From Rickettsiales bacterium (GTDB lineage: Bacteria; Pseudomonadota; Alphaproteobacteria; Rickettsiales; UBA8987): a DNA stretch of 5,623 bases. Below, one piece after another: positions 1 to 5,495 of the stretch. Location: positions 1-5,623 of the forward strand of contig JANQHP010000162.1 in NCBI GenBank assembly GCA_028282625.1, in the 5' to 3' direction. The first letter of the stretch is position 1, and every line of letters starts with the position of its first letter. Position numbers and translations under genes: made by a program. The notes under the pieces were generated by a model. It was not told where the DNA came from and ran no database searches. It saw only the letters and a list, made by a program, of their open reading frames with translations.

Positions 1-223
1 GCGCGTCCAGCAAGGCTTCCGCCACATGGGTAAACTCCACCAACGCGCTAAAGCCAAAGGCCCCACCCCCGCCTTTAATCGAGTGCGCGCAGCGGAAAAT
101 GGCGTTGAGCGCCTCAATATCCAGCATGGATTCATCCAGGCCGAGCAGCAGCTCCTCCATCTCGCCGAGCAATTCGTTACACTCGGCAATATAGGTTTCC
201 TTAAACTGGTCCAGATCGCTCAT
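1..223 (-). CDS. cheA: Chemotaxis histidine kinase CheA, N-terminal HPt part (partial, cut by left edge)
   Basis: The first 74 residues are visible, starting MSDLDQFKETYIAECNELL. This is the P1 (HPt) domain of CheA, the cytoplasmic kinase that couples chemoreceptor arrays to CheY. The helix motif AHSIKGGGGAFGF contains the phosphorylated histidine at about residue 47, followed by the usual Lys-Gly-Gly. Acidic helices before it (EMEELLLGLDESMLDIEAL) are typical of P1. The ATG at 223-221 is the natural start because it yields the standard short lead before the HPt helix. No strong Shine-Dalgarno (SD) sequence is seen in the 30 bp after cheY, so translation may rely on coupling to cheY. The gene is the third of a minus-strand unit STAS-cheY-cheA. 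The remaining domains (P2 to P5) lie outside the window, so kinase integrity cannot be judged. Confidence 0.93.
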   Translation of the reverse strand, partial: MSDLDQFKETYIAECNELLGEMEELLLGLDESMLDIEALNAIFRCAHSIKGGGGAFGFSALVEFTHVAEALLDA

Positions 224-253
224 CGATTGTTGTTGCCACTTCTATCCGTTACG

Positions 254-619
254 TTACGCCACCACCTTGTTCACAATCGCCAGCAGCTTCTCCGGCTGGA
301 AAGGCTTGACCAGCCACCCGGTTGCGCCGGCCTCCTTGCCTTCCATCTTGCGCCCGCCATCGCTTTCGGTCGTCAGCATCAAAATCGGCACCGTTTTATA
401 CGCATCCATGCCGCGCAGCGCCTTGATCAACTCAATCCCGTTCATATTAGGCATGTTCAAATCCGTGATAATCACATCCACCGGCTGCCCGCCCAGCACC
501 TTGATTGCATCCTGGCCATCTTCGGCCTCCAACACCTCAAATCCGGCCCCTTTTAAGGTAAAGGCCACCATTTCACGCATGGTTTTTGAATCATCCACCG
601 TCAGTGCTTTTTTGCTCAT
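254..619 (-). CDS. cheY: Chemotaxis response regulator CheY (single receiver domain)
   Basis: This is a 121-residue stand-alone receiver domain. The acidic pocket is D9-D10, the phospho-acceptor is D53 in IITDLNMPNMNG, the switch threonine is T83 in LMLTTES, and the conserved lysine is K105 in GWLVKPF. No output domain follows, so it fits a CheY that takes phosphate from CheA and binds the flagellar switch. The position of the usual switch aromatic (Tyr106 in E. coli) is Trp102, common in alphaproteobacterial CheY proteins. The ATG at 619-617 is preferred over an in-frame ATG 15 bases upstream: GGAGG sits 8 bases before it (628-632), and its ATG forms an ATGA overlap with the stop of the upstream STAS gene, which suggests translational coupling. 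It lies 30 bp before cheA. Confidence in family is very high; whether it drives the motor or acts as a phosphate sink is open. Confidence 0.96.
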   Translation of the reverse strand: MSKKALTVDDSKTMREMVAFTLKGAGFEVLEAEDGQDAIKVLGGQPVDVIITDLNMPNMNGIELIKALRGMDAYKTVPILMLTTESDGGRKMEGKEAGATGWLVKPFQPEKLLAIVNKVVA

Positions 620-1035
620 GAGGTTTTCCTCCATTCTTCCATCATCGATCCAAGCCCAATATCGGTCAACGCCTCACAGAGGGCCGCCGAAGGCTCCATA
701 AGCTGGACTTTCTTTTGCGAATCTTCTGCCGCACGCGCCAGGCTGAGCAACATTTGCATGCCGGGCGTGGTCACCCGCTCCACCGCGCTTCCATCCAGCA
801 CCACCGTGTCCTGCCCTTGGCTCAGCGCCTCCTGCAGCAAGGTTTTGCACGCGCTAGTCGTGGCAATGTCCATTTTAGCCGGCAGGGTGGTCGCCTCCAC
901 CGCAGCAGCTGGTTTCGAAGCAGCAGACTTCCCCGCAGCCCCCTTTTTAGTACCACCCTTTTTCGTCGCTTTTGCCGCGGCCTTTTTGGCGGGAGGCTTT
1001 TTAGCACCCTTTGCTGTTTTATTTGAAGCAGCCAT
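616..1035 (-). CDS. STAS-domain chemotaxis protein with Lys/Ala/Pro-rich histone-like N-terminal tail
   Basis: The product is 139 residues from the ATG at 1035-1033. Residues 1-50 are low complexity and strongly basic, rich in Lys, Ala, Gly and Pro (AKKPPAKKAAAKATKKGG), resembling the tails of bacterial histone-H1-like proteins. Residues about 51-135 form a STAS domain: TVVLDGSAVERVTTPGMQML matches the strand and loop that carry the phospho-site of anti-sigma-factor antagonists, with Thr90 where SpoIIAA has its serine, and Thr89 replacing the usual Asp. STAS proteins of this type occur as the first gene of alphaproteobacterial cheY-cheA clusters, as here; the precise role is not established. 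The stop overlaps the cheY start (ATGA). A TTG at 1050 could extend it by five residues, but neither start has a good SD sequence and ATG is preferred. The tail could bind DNA, RNA or acidic surfaces, or be a flexible linker; this is inference. Confidence 0.88.
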   Translation of the reverse strand: MAASNKTAKGAKKPPAKKAAAKATKKGGTKKGAAGKSAASKPAAAVEATTLPAKMDIATTSACKTLLQEALSQGQDTVVLDGSAVERVTTPGMQMLLSLARAAEDSQKKVQLMEPSAALCEALTDIGLGSMMEEWRKTS

Positions 1036-1060
1036 GTTGTCTATGCTCAACCTTTGTGTG

Positions 1061-1081
1061 TTTCACTCGTGTTTTCACTCG
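1061..1081 (-). repeat. Tandem direct repeat 2 x CGAGTGAAA upstream of the STAS gene
   Basis: On the minus strand, CGAGTGAAA occurs twice, separated by ACA (period 12 bp), ending 25 bp before the STAS ATG. Two identical half-sites on nearly the same helical face could bind a regulator, or lie in the 5' leader of the mRNA. The repeat is directly visible; the function is inference. Confidence 0.5.
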
Positions 1082-1140
1082 CGTCCCCACCTATTGCCGC
1101 CTATATGTCACCACTTCGCGCTTTCATAAGGCCCTGTGCC

Positions 1141-1168
1141 ACCATACGTATTTTTTTGCAAAAGTAAA
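1141..1168 (-). promoter_or_regulatory. Weak candidate sigma-70-type promoter for STAS-cheY-cheA
   Basis: On the minus strand TTTACT (1168-1163) and TATGGT (1146-1141) are separated by 16 bp, each matching four of six consensus bases. The spacer holds an A tract. It would give a leader of about 100 bases that includes the direct repeat. Flagellar sigma-28 or sigma-54 control is not evident. This is the best of several poor candidates in the region. Confidence 0.25.
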
Positions 1169-1228
1169 CAACCTATAGTTTAGATATCTTCTCCTTATAC
1201 ACCTTTGCACCCATGGTAGCGTATCCAC

Positions 1229-1248
1229 AAAAGCGCGTGGCTTTTTTT
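1229..1248. terminator. Weak hairpin with T tract, possible terminator
   Basis: AAAAGC and GCTTTT form a 6-bp stem around the loop GCGTG, followed on the plus strand by TTTTTTT. On the minus strand, where the ffh-reductase transcript would end about 110 bases after the reductase stop, the trailing run is only TTTT. The stem is AT-rich and short, and no plus-strand gene precedes it, so termination is doubtful. Confidence 0.22.
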
Positions 1249-1355
1249 ATCGATGCTCCGCCTGCAAAAGGCCAGGATCAGAACATACTGGCACACAAAA
1301 GAACAAGAAGTCCAGTATTTTATCATACGCGGGACGAAACACGCCCATTCGGAGA

Positions 1356-1922
1356 TCACGCGTCGGGCTTCCCCCAGATATAGTGGAAAAACGCGCGCTG
1401 AAGCGCTGCATCTGGTGGCGCTTTTTCCGGCCAATAGAGATGGGCGCTAAGCTCCATCGCAAAATAGTCACACGTGCCCTGAAACGGGGGCAAAAACCCT
1501 TCGCTTAAACAAGGCGCCGCCCCGCAAGCGAGCACCGCACATTGCGTGCCTTTAAGTGCCCTTCCAAGCGGCTGATGGGTCGTAAGCAAGTCGGTAAACC
1601 GGTCAAAAAACTGCTTCATCACGCCGCTCATACTGTACCAATAGACCGGCGTCACAAAGAGCAAATGCGTGCTGCGCACCATCTCGCGCGCGATGGCATG
1701 AAACGCGTCCCCCTCCGGGTAGTCTTGCGTGTAGGAATAGGGCGCAATGGCGTGATCCGCCAGCGCGATAGAATCCGTAGGCACGCCCGCGATTTCGGCG
1801 TGGGAAAAAGCGCGCCAATCCACCCCCGTGAGCGTCGAAAGGGCCCGCATGCTGTTGCCGTTGCTGCGCGCGCTCCCAAAGAGGATTAGCACACGCTTTC
1901 CGTCCGGTGCCGCGTCTTGCAT
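1356..1922 (-). CDS. Flavodoxin-fold NAD(P)H-dependent FMN reductase family protein
   Basis: This 188-residue protein belongs to the flavodoxin-like NAD(P)H-dependent oxidoreductase family, cytoplasmic enzymes that bind FMN and reduce flavins, quinones or other small substrates. Strand 1 and the phosphate-binding loop read VLILFGSARSNGNS (residues 11-24). The second FMN loop is TPVYWYSMSGVMKQFFDRF (91-109), a strong family signature, and a third lies around LACGAAP (131-137). Its four cysteines do not form the close cluster of iron-sulfur flavoproteins, and it does not resemble ArsH closely. The substrate cannot be predicted. The ATG at 1922-1920 has the G-rich run GAGGGGG just upstream and lies 11 bp after the ffh stop, so the two genes are probably co-transcribed. 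No functional link between ffh and a flavin reductase is known to me; the pairing may only reflect read-through. Confidence 0.9.
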   Translation of the reverse strand: MQDAAPDGKRVLILFGSARSNGNSMRALSTLTGVDWRAFSHAEIAGVPTDSIALADHAIAPYSYTQDYPEGDAFHAIAREMVRSTHLLFVTPVYWYSMSGVMKQFFDRFTDLLTTHQPLGRALKGTQCAVLACGAAPCLSEGFLPPFQGTCDYFAMELSAHLYWPEKAPPDAALQRAFFHYIWGKPDA

Positions 1923-1933
1923 CCAACCCCCTC

Positions 1934-3304
1934 TTATCCGCGAGGCAGCAACGCACCCATGCCGCCGCGCATCAGGTTTTTCACGCCCATTTTCTTGACC
2001 TTTTTCATCATGCCCTGCATCTGCTTGAGCTGTTTCACCAGTCGGTTAAGCTCTTGCACGGTGGCGCCACTCCCCTTGGCAATGCGCCGCTTGCGTGAGG
2101 CATTGAGCAGGTCCGGCGCGCCTCGCTCTTCTTTCGTCATAGAGCCAATCATGGCAAGCTGCTTCTTCAGCGCCGTCTCATCCACCGGTGCATCGGCCAG
2201 CTGCTGCTTCATCTTGCCCATGCCGGGCAGCAAATTCATGACGCCACCCATGCCACCCATTTTTTCAATGGTACGAATTTGCGACGCCAGATCGTCAAAA
2301 TCAAACCGCCCCTTTTGCAATTTTTTGGCCAGCTTCTTGGCCTCTTCCTCCTCCACCGCCTCGGTCGCCTTTTCCACCAGCGAGGCCACATCGCCCATAC
2401 CCAGGATGCGCTCGGCGATCCGCGTGGGATGAAAAGGCTCAAACTCTTTATATGTCTCGCCCATCCCGGCAAACAGGATCGGACAACCCGTCACATGTTT
2501 CATGGAAAGTGCTGCCCCGCCGCGCCCATCGCCATCTAGCCGCGTCAGAATTAAGCCCGAGAGACTCTGCCCGCTCTTGGCAAGCGCGTCTTGAAAATGC
2601 GTGGCCGTCGTTACTGCGTCTTGCCCGGTCAGGGCGTCGGCCACCAAGAAAGTATCGGCAGGTTGGGTGATCCGGCTGACCTCCTGCAGCTCGGCCATCA
2701 ACGCCTCATCGATCGAAAGCCGCCCGGCCGTATCCAGCAGCAACACGTCGTATCCTTCGGTACGCGAGGTTTGCAGCGCCCGTTTTGCAATCGCTTCCGG
2801 CCGTTGGCCTTCGACAATCGGCAGGGTCGCCACCCCGGTTTGCTCTCCCAGCACCGCCAGCTGCTTTTGCGCCGCCGGGCGGTAAATATCCAGCGACGCC
2901 ATCAGCACTTTTTTGCCTTCCTTGTGCTGCAATCGCCATCCAAGCTTCCCGCAGCTGGTGGTTTTCCCCGAGCCCTGCAGCCCCGCCAGGAGGACCACCG
3001 AAGGGGCGGCTCCACGCAGCACCCATGGCGCCTGCTCTTTGCCGCCCAGCATCTCGGTCAGATGATCCTGCACGATCTTGATCACCATCTGCGCCGGCGA
3101 TACGCTACGCACCACCTCCTCGCCCACGGCTTTTTCCTTGATCTGCGCGATGGCATCTTTGACCACCGGCAGCGCCACGTCTGCCTCCAGCAAAGCCACC
3201 CGCACCTCGCGCATCGCCTTGATCACGTCCTGCTCGGTGACCACCCCCTTCCCGCGCAATTGGGAGAAGGTCGAAGCCAGGCGCTCGCTTAAATGGCCAA
3301 ACAT
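1934..3304 (-). CDS. ffh: Signal recognition particle protein Ffh (SRP54 family GTPase)
   Basis: The 456-residue product has the full SRP54 layout. The N domain (1-85) begins MFGHLSERL and includes REVRVALLEADVALPVVKD. The G domain has G1 GLQGSGKTT (108-116), the insertion-box region around LDIYRPAAQKQL (138-149), DTAGR (191-195), TRLDGDGRGG (254-263, Arg in place of the common Lys in TKLD) and GMGE (280-283). The methionine-rich M domain (about 300-456) contains the SRP RNA-binding segment SRKRRIAKGSGATVQELNRL (403-422) and a Met-rich tail. With 4.5S RNA it targets ribosomes translating membrane proteins to FtsY. The ATG at 3304 is chosen over an in-frame GTG two codons upstream, since AGG sits 5 bases before the ATG (AGGTGTGTATG) and MF..LSERL is the usual start. 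The neighbours are unusual: ArsR upstream and a flavin reductase downstream, where rpsP-rimM-trmD often follow ffh. Confidence 0.98.
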   Translation of the reverse strand: MFGHLSERLASTFSQLRGKGVVTEQDVIKAMREVRVALLEADVALPVVKDAIAQIKEKAVGEEVVRSVSPAQMVIKIVQDHLTEMLGGKEQAPWVLRGAAPSVVLLAGLQGSGKTTSCGKLGWRLQHKEGKKVLMASLDIYRPAAQKQLAVLGEQTGVATLPIVEGQRPEAIAKRALQTSRTEGYDVLLLDTAGRLSIDEALMAELQEVSRITQPADTFLVADALTGQDAVTTATHFQDALAKSGQSLSGLILTRLDGDGRGGAALSMKHVTGCPILFAGMGETYKEFEPFHPTRIAERILGMGDVASLVEKATEAVEEEEAKKLAKKLQKGRFDFDDLASQIRTIEKMGGMGGVMNLLPGMGKMKQQLADAPVDETALKKQLAMIGSMTKEERGAPDLLNASRKRRIAKGSGATVQELNRLVKQLKQMQGMMKKVKKMGVKNLMRGGMGALLPRG

Positions 3305-3353
3305 ACACACCTACACGTCGAAGAAAGAGGTTGGGCTTTCATGCCAGTAAGAA

Positions 3354-3371
3354 GACCCGTATCATCGGGTC
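3354..3371 (-). terminator. Perfect 6-bp hairpin just after arsR, possible weak terminator or attenuator
   Basis: GACCCG and CGGGTC pair perfectly around a 6-base loop, starting 7 bases after the arsR stop on the minus strand. The bases after it are TTCTTACTGG, a poor U tract, so termination would be partial at best. It could limit read-through from the arsR promoter into ffh. The ATG of ffh is 50 bases further on. Confidence 0.4.
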
Positions 3372-3378
3372 ACCGTGC

Positions 3379-3672
3379 CTAAAGCGACTCGGTATTCTTT
3401 TTTTCCTTGCCGGTAATATACTGCGCCACACGCTTGATCTTCTTGCGGTTGGCACGATAAATCACAAACCGACCCATCTTGGCCGTTTCCACCAATCCCG
3501 CGCTGCGCAGCTGTGCCAAATGGAAGGACATGGTGGTCGGAGGCACGTGGATTTCCTCGGCAATATCACCGGCAGACATCCCCTCCTCCTTGGAGAGCAG
3601 CAAAAGAAAAGCCTGCAGGCGCGCTTCTTGCGACAGCGCTCCAAGCGCCTGTAAAATCTTACTTTCTTTCAT
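3379..3672 (-). CDS. ArsR/SmtB-family winged-helix regulator without cysteines
   Basis: This 97-residue protein has one winged helix-turn-helix domain. The start LQALGALSQEARLQAFLLLL is the typical ArsR helix pair. SAGDIAEEIHVPPTTMSFHL (33-52) is the helix-turn-helix, and LVETAKMGRFVIYRAN (60-75) is the wing. Such proteins are cytoplasmic dimers, usually repressors released by a metal or redox signal. Here there is no cysteine at all, so the ELCVCDL arsenic/cadmium site is absent, and no His/Asp pair typical of the zinc site is seen near the C terminus. The ligand is therefore unknown. AAGGAG at 3679-3684, 6 bases before the ATG, fixes the start. A clear promoter and two inverted repeats lie directly upstream, pointing to autoregulation. 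Downstream are a hairpin and then ffh; upstream is sucB on the same strand. The target genes cannot be told from the sequence. Confidence 0.93.
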   Translation of the reverse strand: MKESKILQALGALSQEARLQAFLLLLSKEEGMSAGDIAEEIHVPPTTMSFHLAQLRSAGLVETAKMGRFVIYRANRKKIKRVAQYITGKEKKNTESL

Positions 3673-3680
3673 AAGCCTCT

Positions 3681-3699
3681 CCTTTTGCTACGGCAAAGG
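3681..3699. promoter_or_regulatory. Candidate operator: inverted repeat over the arsR ribosome binding site
   Basis: CCTTTTGC-TACG-GCAAAGG (plus strand) is an imperfect inverted repeat with one extra base in the left arm. It falls just inside the predicted transcript start and overlaps the AAGGAG ribosome binding site. It could bind the ArsR dimer, or form a small hairpin that masks the SD sequence. The role is inferred. Confidence 0.35.
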
Positions 3700-3707
3700 T
3701 CACCTGT

Positions 3708-3736
3708 TGTATACGCCCTTTACGTGCAAGGGTCAA
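3708..3736 (-). promoter_or_regulatory. Sigma-70-type promoter of arsR
   Basis: On the minus strand TTGACC (3736-3731) and TATACA (3713-3708) are spaced exactly 17 bp, each five of six to consensus; this is the best promoter in the window. Transcription should begin near 3701, giving a leader of about 29 bases. The -35 box begins 9 bases after the sucB stop. Transcription could continue through the hairpin at 3354-3371 into ffh and the FMN reductase gene. Confidence 0.7.
3716..3732. promoter_or_regulatory. Candidate ArsR operator: CCCTT-N7-AAGGG inverted repeat in the promoter spacer
   Basis: The two 5-bp arms CCCTT and AAGGG flank TACGTGC. The repeat lies mainly between the -35 and -10 boxes and touches the -35 box. 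A dimeric repressor bound here would block RNA polymerase, which is the common arrangement for ArsR-family autoregulation. The repeat is visible; binding is inferred. Confidence 0.45.
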
Positions 3737-3745
3737 TCGATGCTT

Positions 3746-4966
3746 TTATACTTCCAGTAGCAAACGTTGTGGATCTTCCATCGCCTGTTTGATCCGCACG
3801 AGGAAGGTCACCGCCTCACGCCCATCAATAATCCGGTGGTCATAGGAAAGCGCGACATACATCATCGGGCGCGCCACAATGGACCCATCTTCGAGCACCA
3901 CAGGCCGCTTGGTGATGTTGTGCAGCCCAAGGATCGCCGATTGCGGCGGGTTGATAATCGGGGTCGAAAGCATCGAGCCATACACGCCGCCATTGGTGAT
4001 CGTAAACGTCCCGCCGGTCAGCTCCTGCATGCCAAGCTTGCCTTCGCGCGCCTTGGTCGCCAAATCCACAATGGTTTGCTCAATATTGGCAAAGCTGCGC
4101 GACGCGCAATCGCGCACCACCGGCACCACCAGCCCCTGCTCAGTACCCACGGCCACCCCAATATCCTGGTAGTGTTTGTAGACAATATCCTGCCCATCAA
4201 TCTCCGCATTGACCGCCGGCAGTTCTTTGAGCGCCTGCACCGCCGCCTTCACAAAAAAGGACATAAAGCCAAGCTTGGCGCCATGCACCTTCTGAAATTC
4301 CTCCTTGTATGCACTGCGAAGCGCCATCACCTTGCTCATATCTATCTCGTTAAAGGTAGTGAGCATCGCCGCGGTATTTTGCGATTCCTTCAAACGCCGC
4401 GCGATTGTTTGCCGCAGCTTGGTCATGCGCACACGCTCTTCCCCGCGTGCCGGCGCATCGGAAGAGGAGGCAGCCCCTGCAGGCGTGCCACTTGTTGCGG
4501 CGGCCAGCACATCTCCTTTGGTGATGCGGCCATCTTTGCCCGAGCCTGCCATGCCTTCGGGGTTGATACCCGTTTCCTCCAGCAGCTTGCGCGCGGCCGG
4601 GCCTGCGCCCTCAGCACCCTTGGCAGCACCCTTGCTTGCACTTTGCGCCGTGGGCGCAGGAGCAGCCGGTGCCGCAGCAGGCGCGCTTTCTTGCGTGGCG
4701 GGTGCTTCTTGTGCCGGAGCCGTGCCGGCGGCCCCTTCTTTTAGCGTGCCAAGCAAGGTATCGACTTCCACCGTCTCGCCTTCCTGTTTGGCGATATTTT
4801 CCAGCGCGCCATCGGCAGGCGCGTTCACTTCCAGCGTGACTTTGTCGGTTTCAAGCTCCACCAGCAACTCGTCTTTGGCGACCGCTTCGCCTTCTTTTTT
4901 ATACCATTTGGCAACGGTTGCCTCGCTAACGGACTCACCCAAAGGGGGGACTTTGATCTGGCTCAT
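3746..4966 (-). CDS. sucB: Dihydrolipoyllysine-residue succinyltransferase, E2 of 2-oxoglutarate dehydrogenase
   Basis: This 406-residue protein has the complete E2 domain order. The lipoyl domain (1-77) has the lipoylated Lys42 in ELETDKVTLEV. An Ala/Pro-rich flexible linker follows (78-118), then the peripheral-subunit-binding domain (121-155: GPAARKLLEETGINPEGM to GKDGRITKGDVLAA), a second linker, and the catalytic domain (about 175-406) with SYDHRIIDGREAV carrying His377 and Asp381. DKVTLEVNAP and the 406-residue length fit SucB/OdhB better than the pyruvate dehydrogenase E2. It transfers succinyl groups to CoA in the TCA cycle, working in the cytoplasm with E1 (SucA) and E3 (Lpd). AGGAG at 4976-4980, 9 bases before the ATG, supports the start. 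The expected upstream partner sucA is absent: the next gene upstream is fliN, divergently oriented. sucB therefore probably has its own promoter. The final motif before the stop, DPQRLLLEV, is the intact family C terminus. Confidence 0.97.
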   Translation of the reverse strand: MSQIKVPPLGESVSEATVAKWYKKEGEAVAKDELLVELETDKVTLEVNAPADGALENIAKQEGETVEVDTLLGTLKEGAAGTAPAQEAPATQESAPAAAPAAPAPTAQSASKGAAKGAEGAGPAARKLLEETGINPEGMAGSGKDGRITKGDVLAAATSGTPAGAASSSDAPARGEERVRMTKLRQTIARRLKESQNTAAMLTTFNEIDMSKVMALRSAYKEEFQKVHGAKLGFMSFFVKAAVQALKELPAVNAEIDGQDIVYKHYQDIGVAVGTEQGLVVPVVRDCASRSFANIEQTIVDLATKAREGKLGMQELTGGTFTITNGGVYGSMLSTPIINPPQSAILGLHNITKRPVVLEDGSIVARPMMYVALSYDHRIIDGREAVTFLVRIKQAMEDPQRLLLEV

Positions 4967-5005
4967 GGTGCTATGCTCCTGCCGGTTTTTAAAAATGCCT
5001 TTTGT

Positions 5006-5034
5006 TATCTAGACCTATTCTGCGTGAAGCGCAA
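5006..5034 (-). promoter_or_regulatory. Candidate promoter for sucB
   Basis: On the minus strand TTGCGC (5034-5029) and TAGATA (5011-5006) are 17 bp apart, 40 bp before the sucB ATG. Both boxes match the consensus only in part (about three of six each). A promoter is expected in this 214-bp divergent gap because sucA does not precede sucB. A TTTTTAAAAA palindrome (4986-4995) lies between it and the SD sequence. Confidence 0.35.
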
Positions 5035-5103
5035 CCGCCTATCGTGATGGGGCGCCTCACCCGCATGTGACGTAGCGTTCCGATCCACGGCCACGCAAAG
5101 CGC

Positions 5104-5132
5104 TGGATTTTTGTCCCCACCCCGATTATGAT
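5104..5132 (+). promoter_or_regulatory. Candidate promoter for fliN-motA
   Basis: TATGAT (5127-5132) is a good -10 box, with TGGATT 17 bp upstream as a poor -35 box. It would give a leader of about 40 bases before the fliN ATG. I see no convincing sigma-28 or sigma-54 flagellar promoter. Confidence 0.35.
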
Positions 5133-5180
5133 GGCCCTTGAAAAACCCTTCCACCCTCGCAACAGATCGATCATATCCCC

Positions 5181-5495
5181 ATGGCTGAAGACGCTGCCAT
5201 TGCTGAAGAATCCAACGAAGCCGCCGCAGAAATGCCGGTGGCGGCGTCCGGAGAGCCGTTGGACCTGGAGGTCGTGCATGATATTCCTCTGCATGTTTCG
5301 GTCGTGCTCGGGAAAACCAAGCTTTCCATCGCAGAATTGCTGGCCCTTCAAACCGGTTCGGTCGTTGAGCTGGAGCGCAATATCGGTGAGCCGGTGGATG
5401 TCTATGTCAACAACCGGTTGGTCGCCAAGGGCGAAGTCGTGATTGTCGACAACCATATCGGGATCACCATGACCGAGATGATCAAGATCGAATAA
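5181..5495 (+). CDS. fliN: Flagellar motor switch protein FliN
   Basis: This 104-residue protein consists of an acidic, Ala-rich N-terminal tail (1-25) and a SpoA (surface presentation of antigens) domain (about 26-104). Family hallmarks are LDLEVVHDIPLHVSVVLGKT, the LLALQTGSVVEL segment (53-64), the EPVDVYVNNRLVAKGEVVIVD strand region (70-90) and the closing IGITMTEMI (93-101), a variant of the usual GVRITEI. FliN forms the lower C-ring of the flagellar switch with FliM and binds CheY-P and export components. It is shorter than E. coli FliN (137 residues), mainly in the tail. The ATG at 5181 has no clear SD sequence; a later ATG at 5232 would remove only the tail, so the start is less certain than the family. 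It overlaps the next gene by one base and is divergent from sucB. A SctQ-like type III secretion role is unlikely given the motA neighbour. Confidence 0.93.
   Translation: MAEDAAIAEESNEAAAEMPVAASGEPLDLEVVHDIPLHVSVVLGKTKLSIAELLALQTGSVVELERNIGEPVDVYVNNRLVAKGEVVIVDNHIGITMTEMIKIE

Larger units (their letters stand above)
1036..1355. other. AT-rich intergenic region upstream of the chemotaxis genes
   Basis: About 320 bp separate the FMN reductase stop from the STAS start; both genes are on the minus strand. Short open frames here either extend from the FMN reductase region in another frame or lack family features, so no gene is called. The stretch from about 1140 to 1260 is clearly richer in A and T than the genes. 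It contains a 10-bp palindrome TTTTGCAAAA (1154-1163), two 9-bp direct repeats (1061-1081), a weak hairpin (1229-1245) and only modest promoter-like hexamers. It most likely holds the chemotaxis operon's control signals and the 3' end of the ffh-reductase transcript. No tRNA or known ncRNA was recognised. Confidence 0.6.

Noticed and set aside
26..556. A 176-codon open frame on the plus strand
   Set aside because: It covers cheA and cheY in antisense and has no recognisable features.
1128..1144. TGGCAC on the minus strand, like the -24 box of a sigma-54 flagellar promoter
   Set aside because: The -12 position has no GC at the required spacing (CTTAT instead of TTGCA), so a sigma-54 promoter is not supported.
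1036..1355. Possible small RNA such as the 4.5S SRP RNA, given ffh nearby
   Set aside because: No long hairpin and no conserved SRP RNA tetraloop region (GGAAGCAGC-like) was found on either strand.
1195..1434. A 79-codon minus-strand frame reaching into the intergenic region
   Set aside because: It begins inside the FMN reductase gene in another frame, has no SD sequence of note and resembles no family.
2591..3292. A 233-codon open frame on the plus strand
   Set aside because: It is antisense to the G domain of ffh, with composition typical of a shadow frame.
3379..3672. Arsenic resistance locus (arsR with an ArsH-like reductase)
   Set aside because: The regulator lacks the cysteine metal site, the reductase does not look like ArsH, and no arsB, acr3 or arsC gene is present in the window.
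3767..4744. A 325-codon open frame on the plus strand
   Set aside because: It lies antisense to sucB, is rich in His and Arg as expected of a reverse-frame shadow in GC-rich DNA, and shows no family motif. SucB on the other strand is complete and unmistakable.
4305..5012. A 235-codon Ser/Ala-rich open frame on the plus strand
   Set aside because: Its Ala/Ser runs mirror the sucB linker on the other strand; no domain is seen and no SD sequence is evident.
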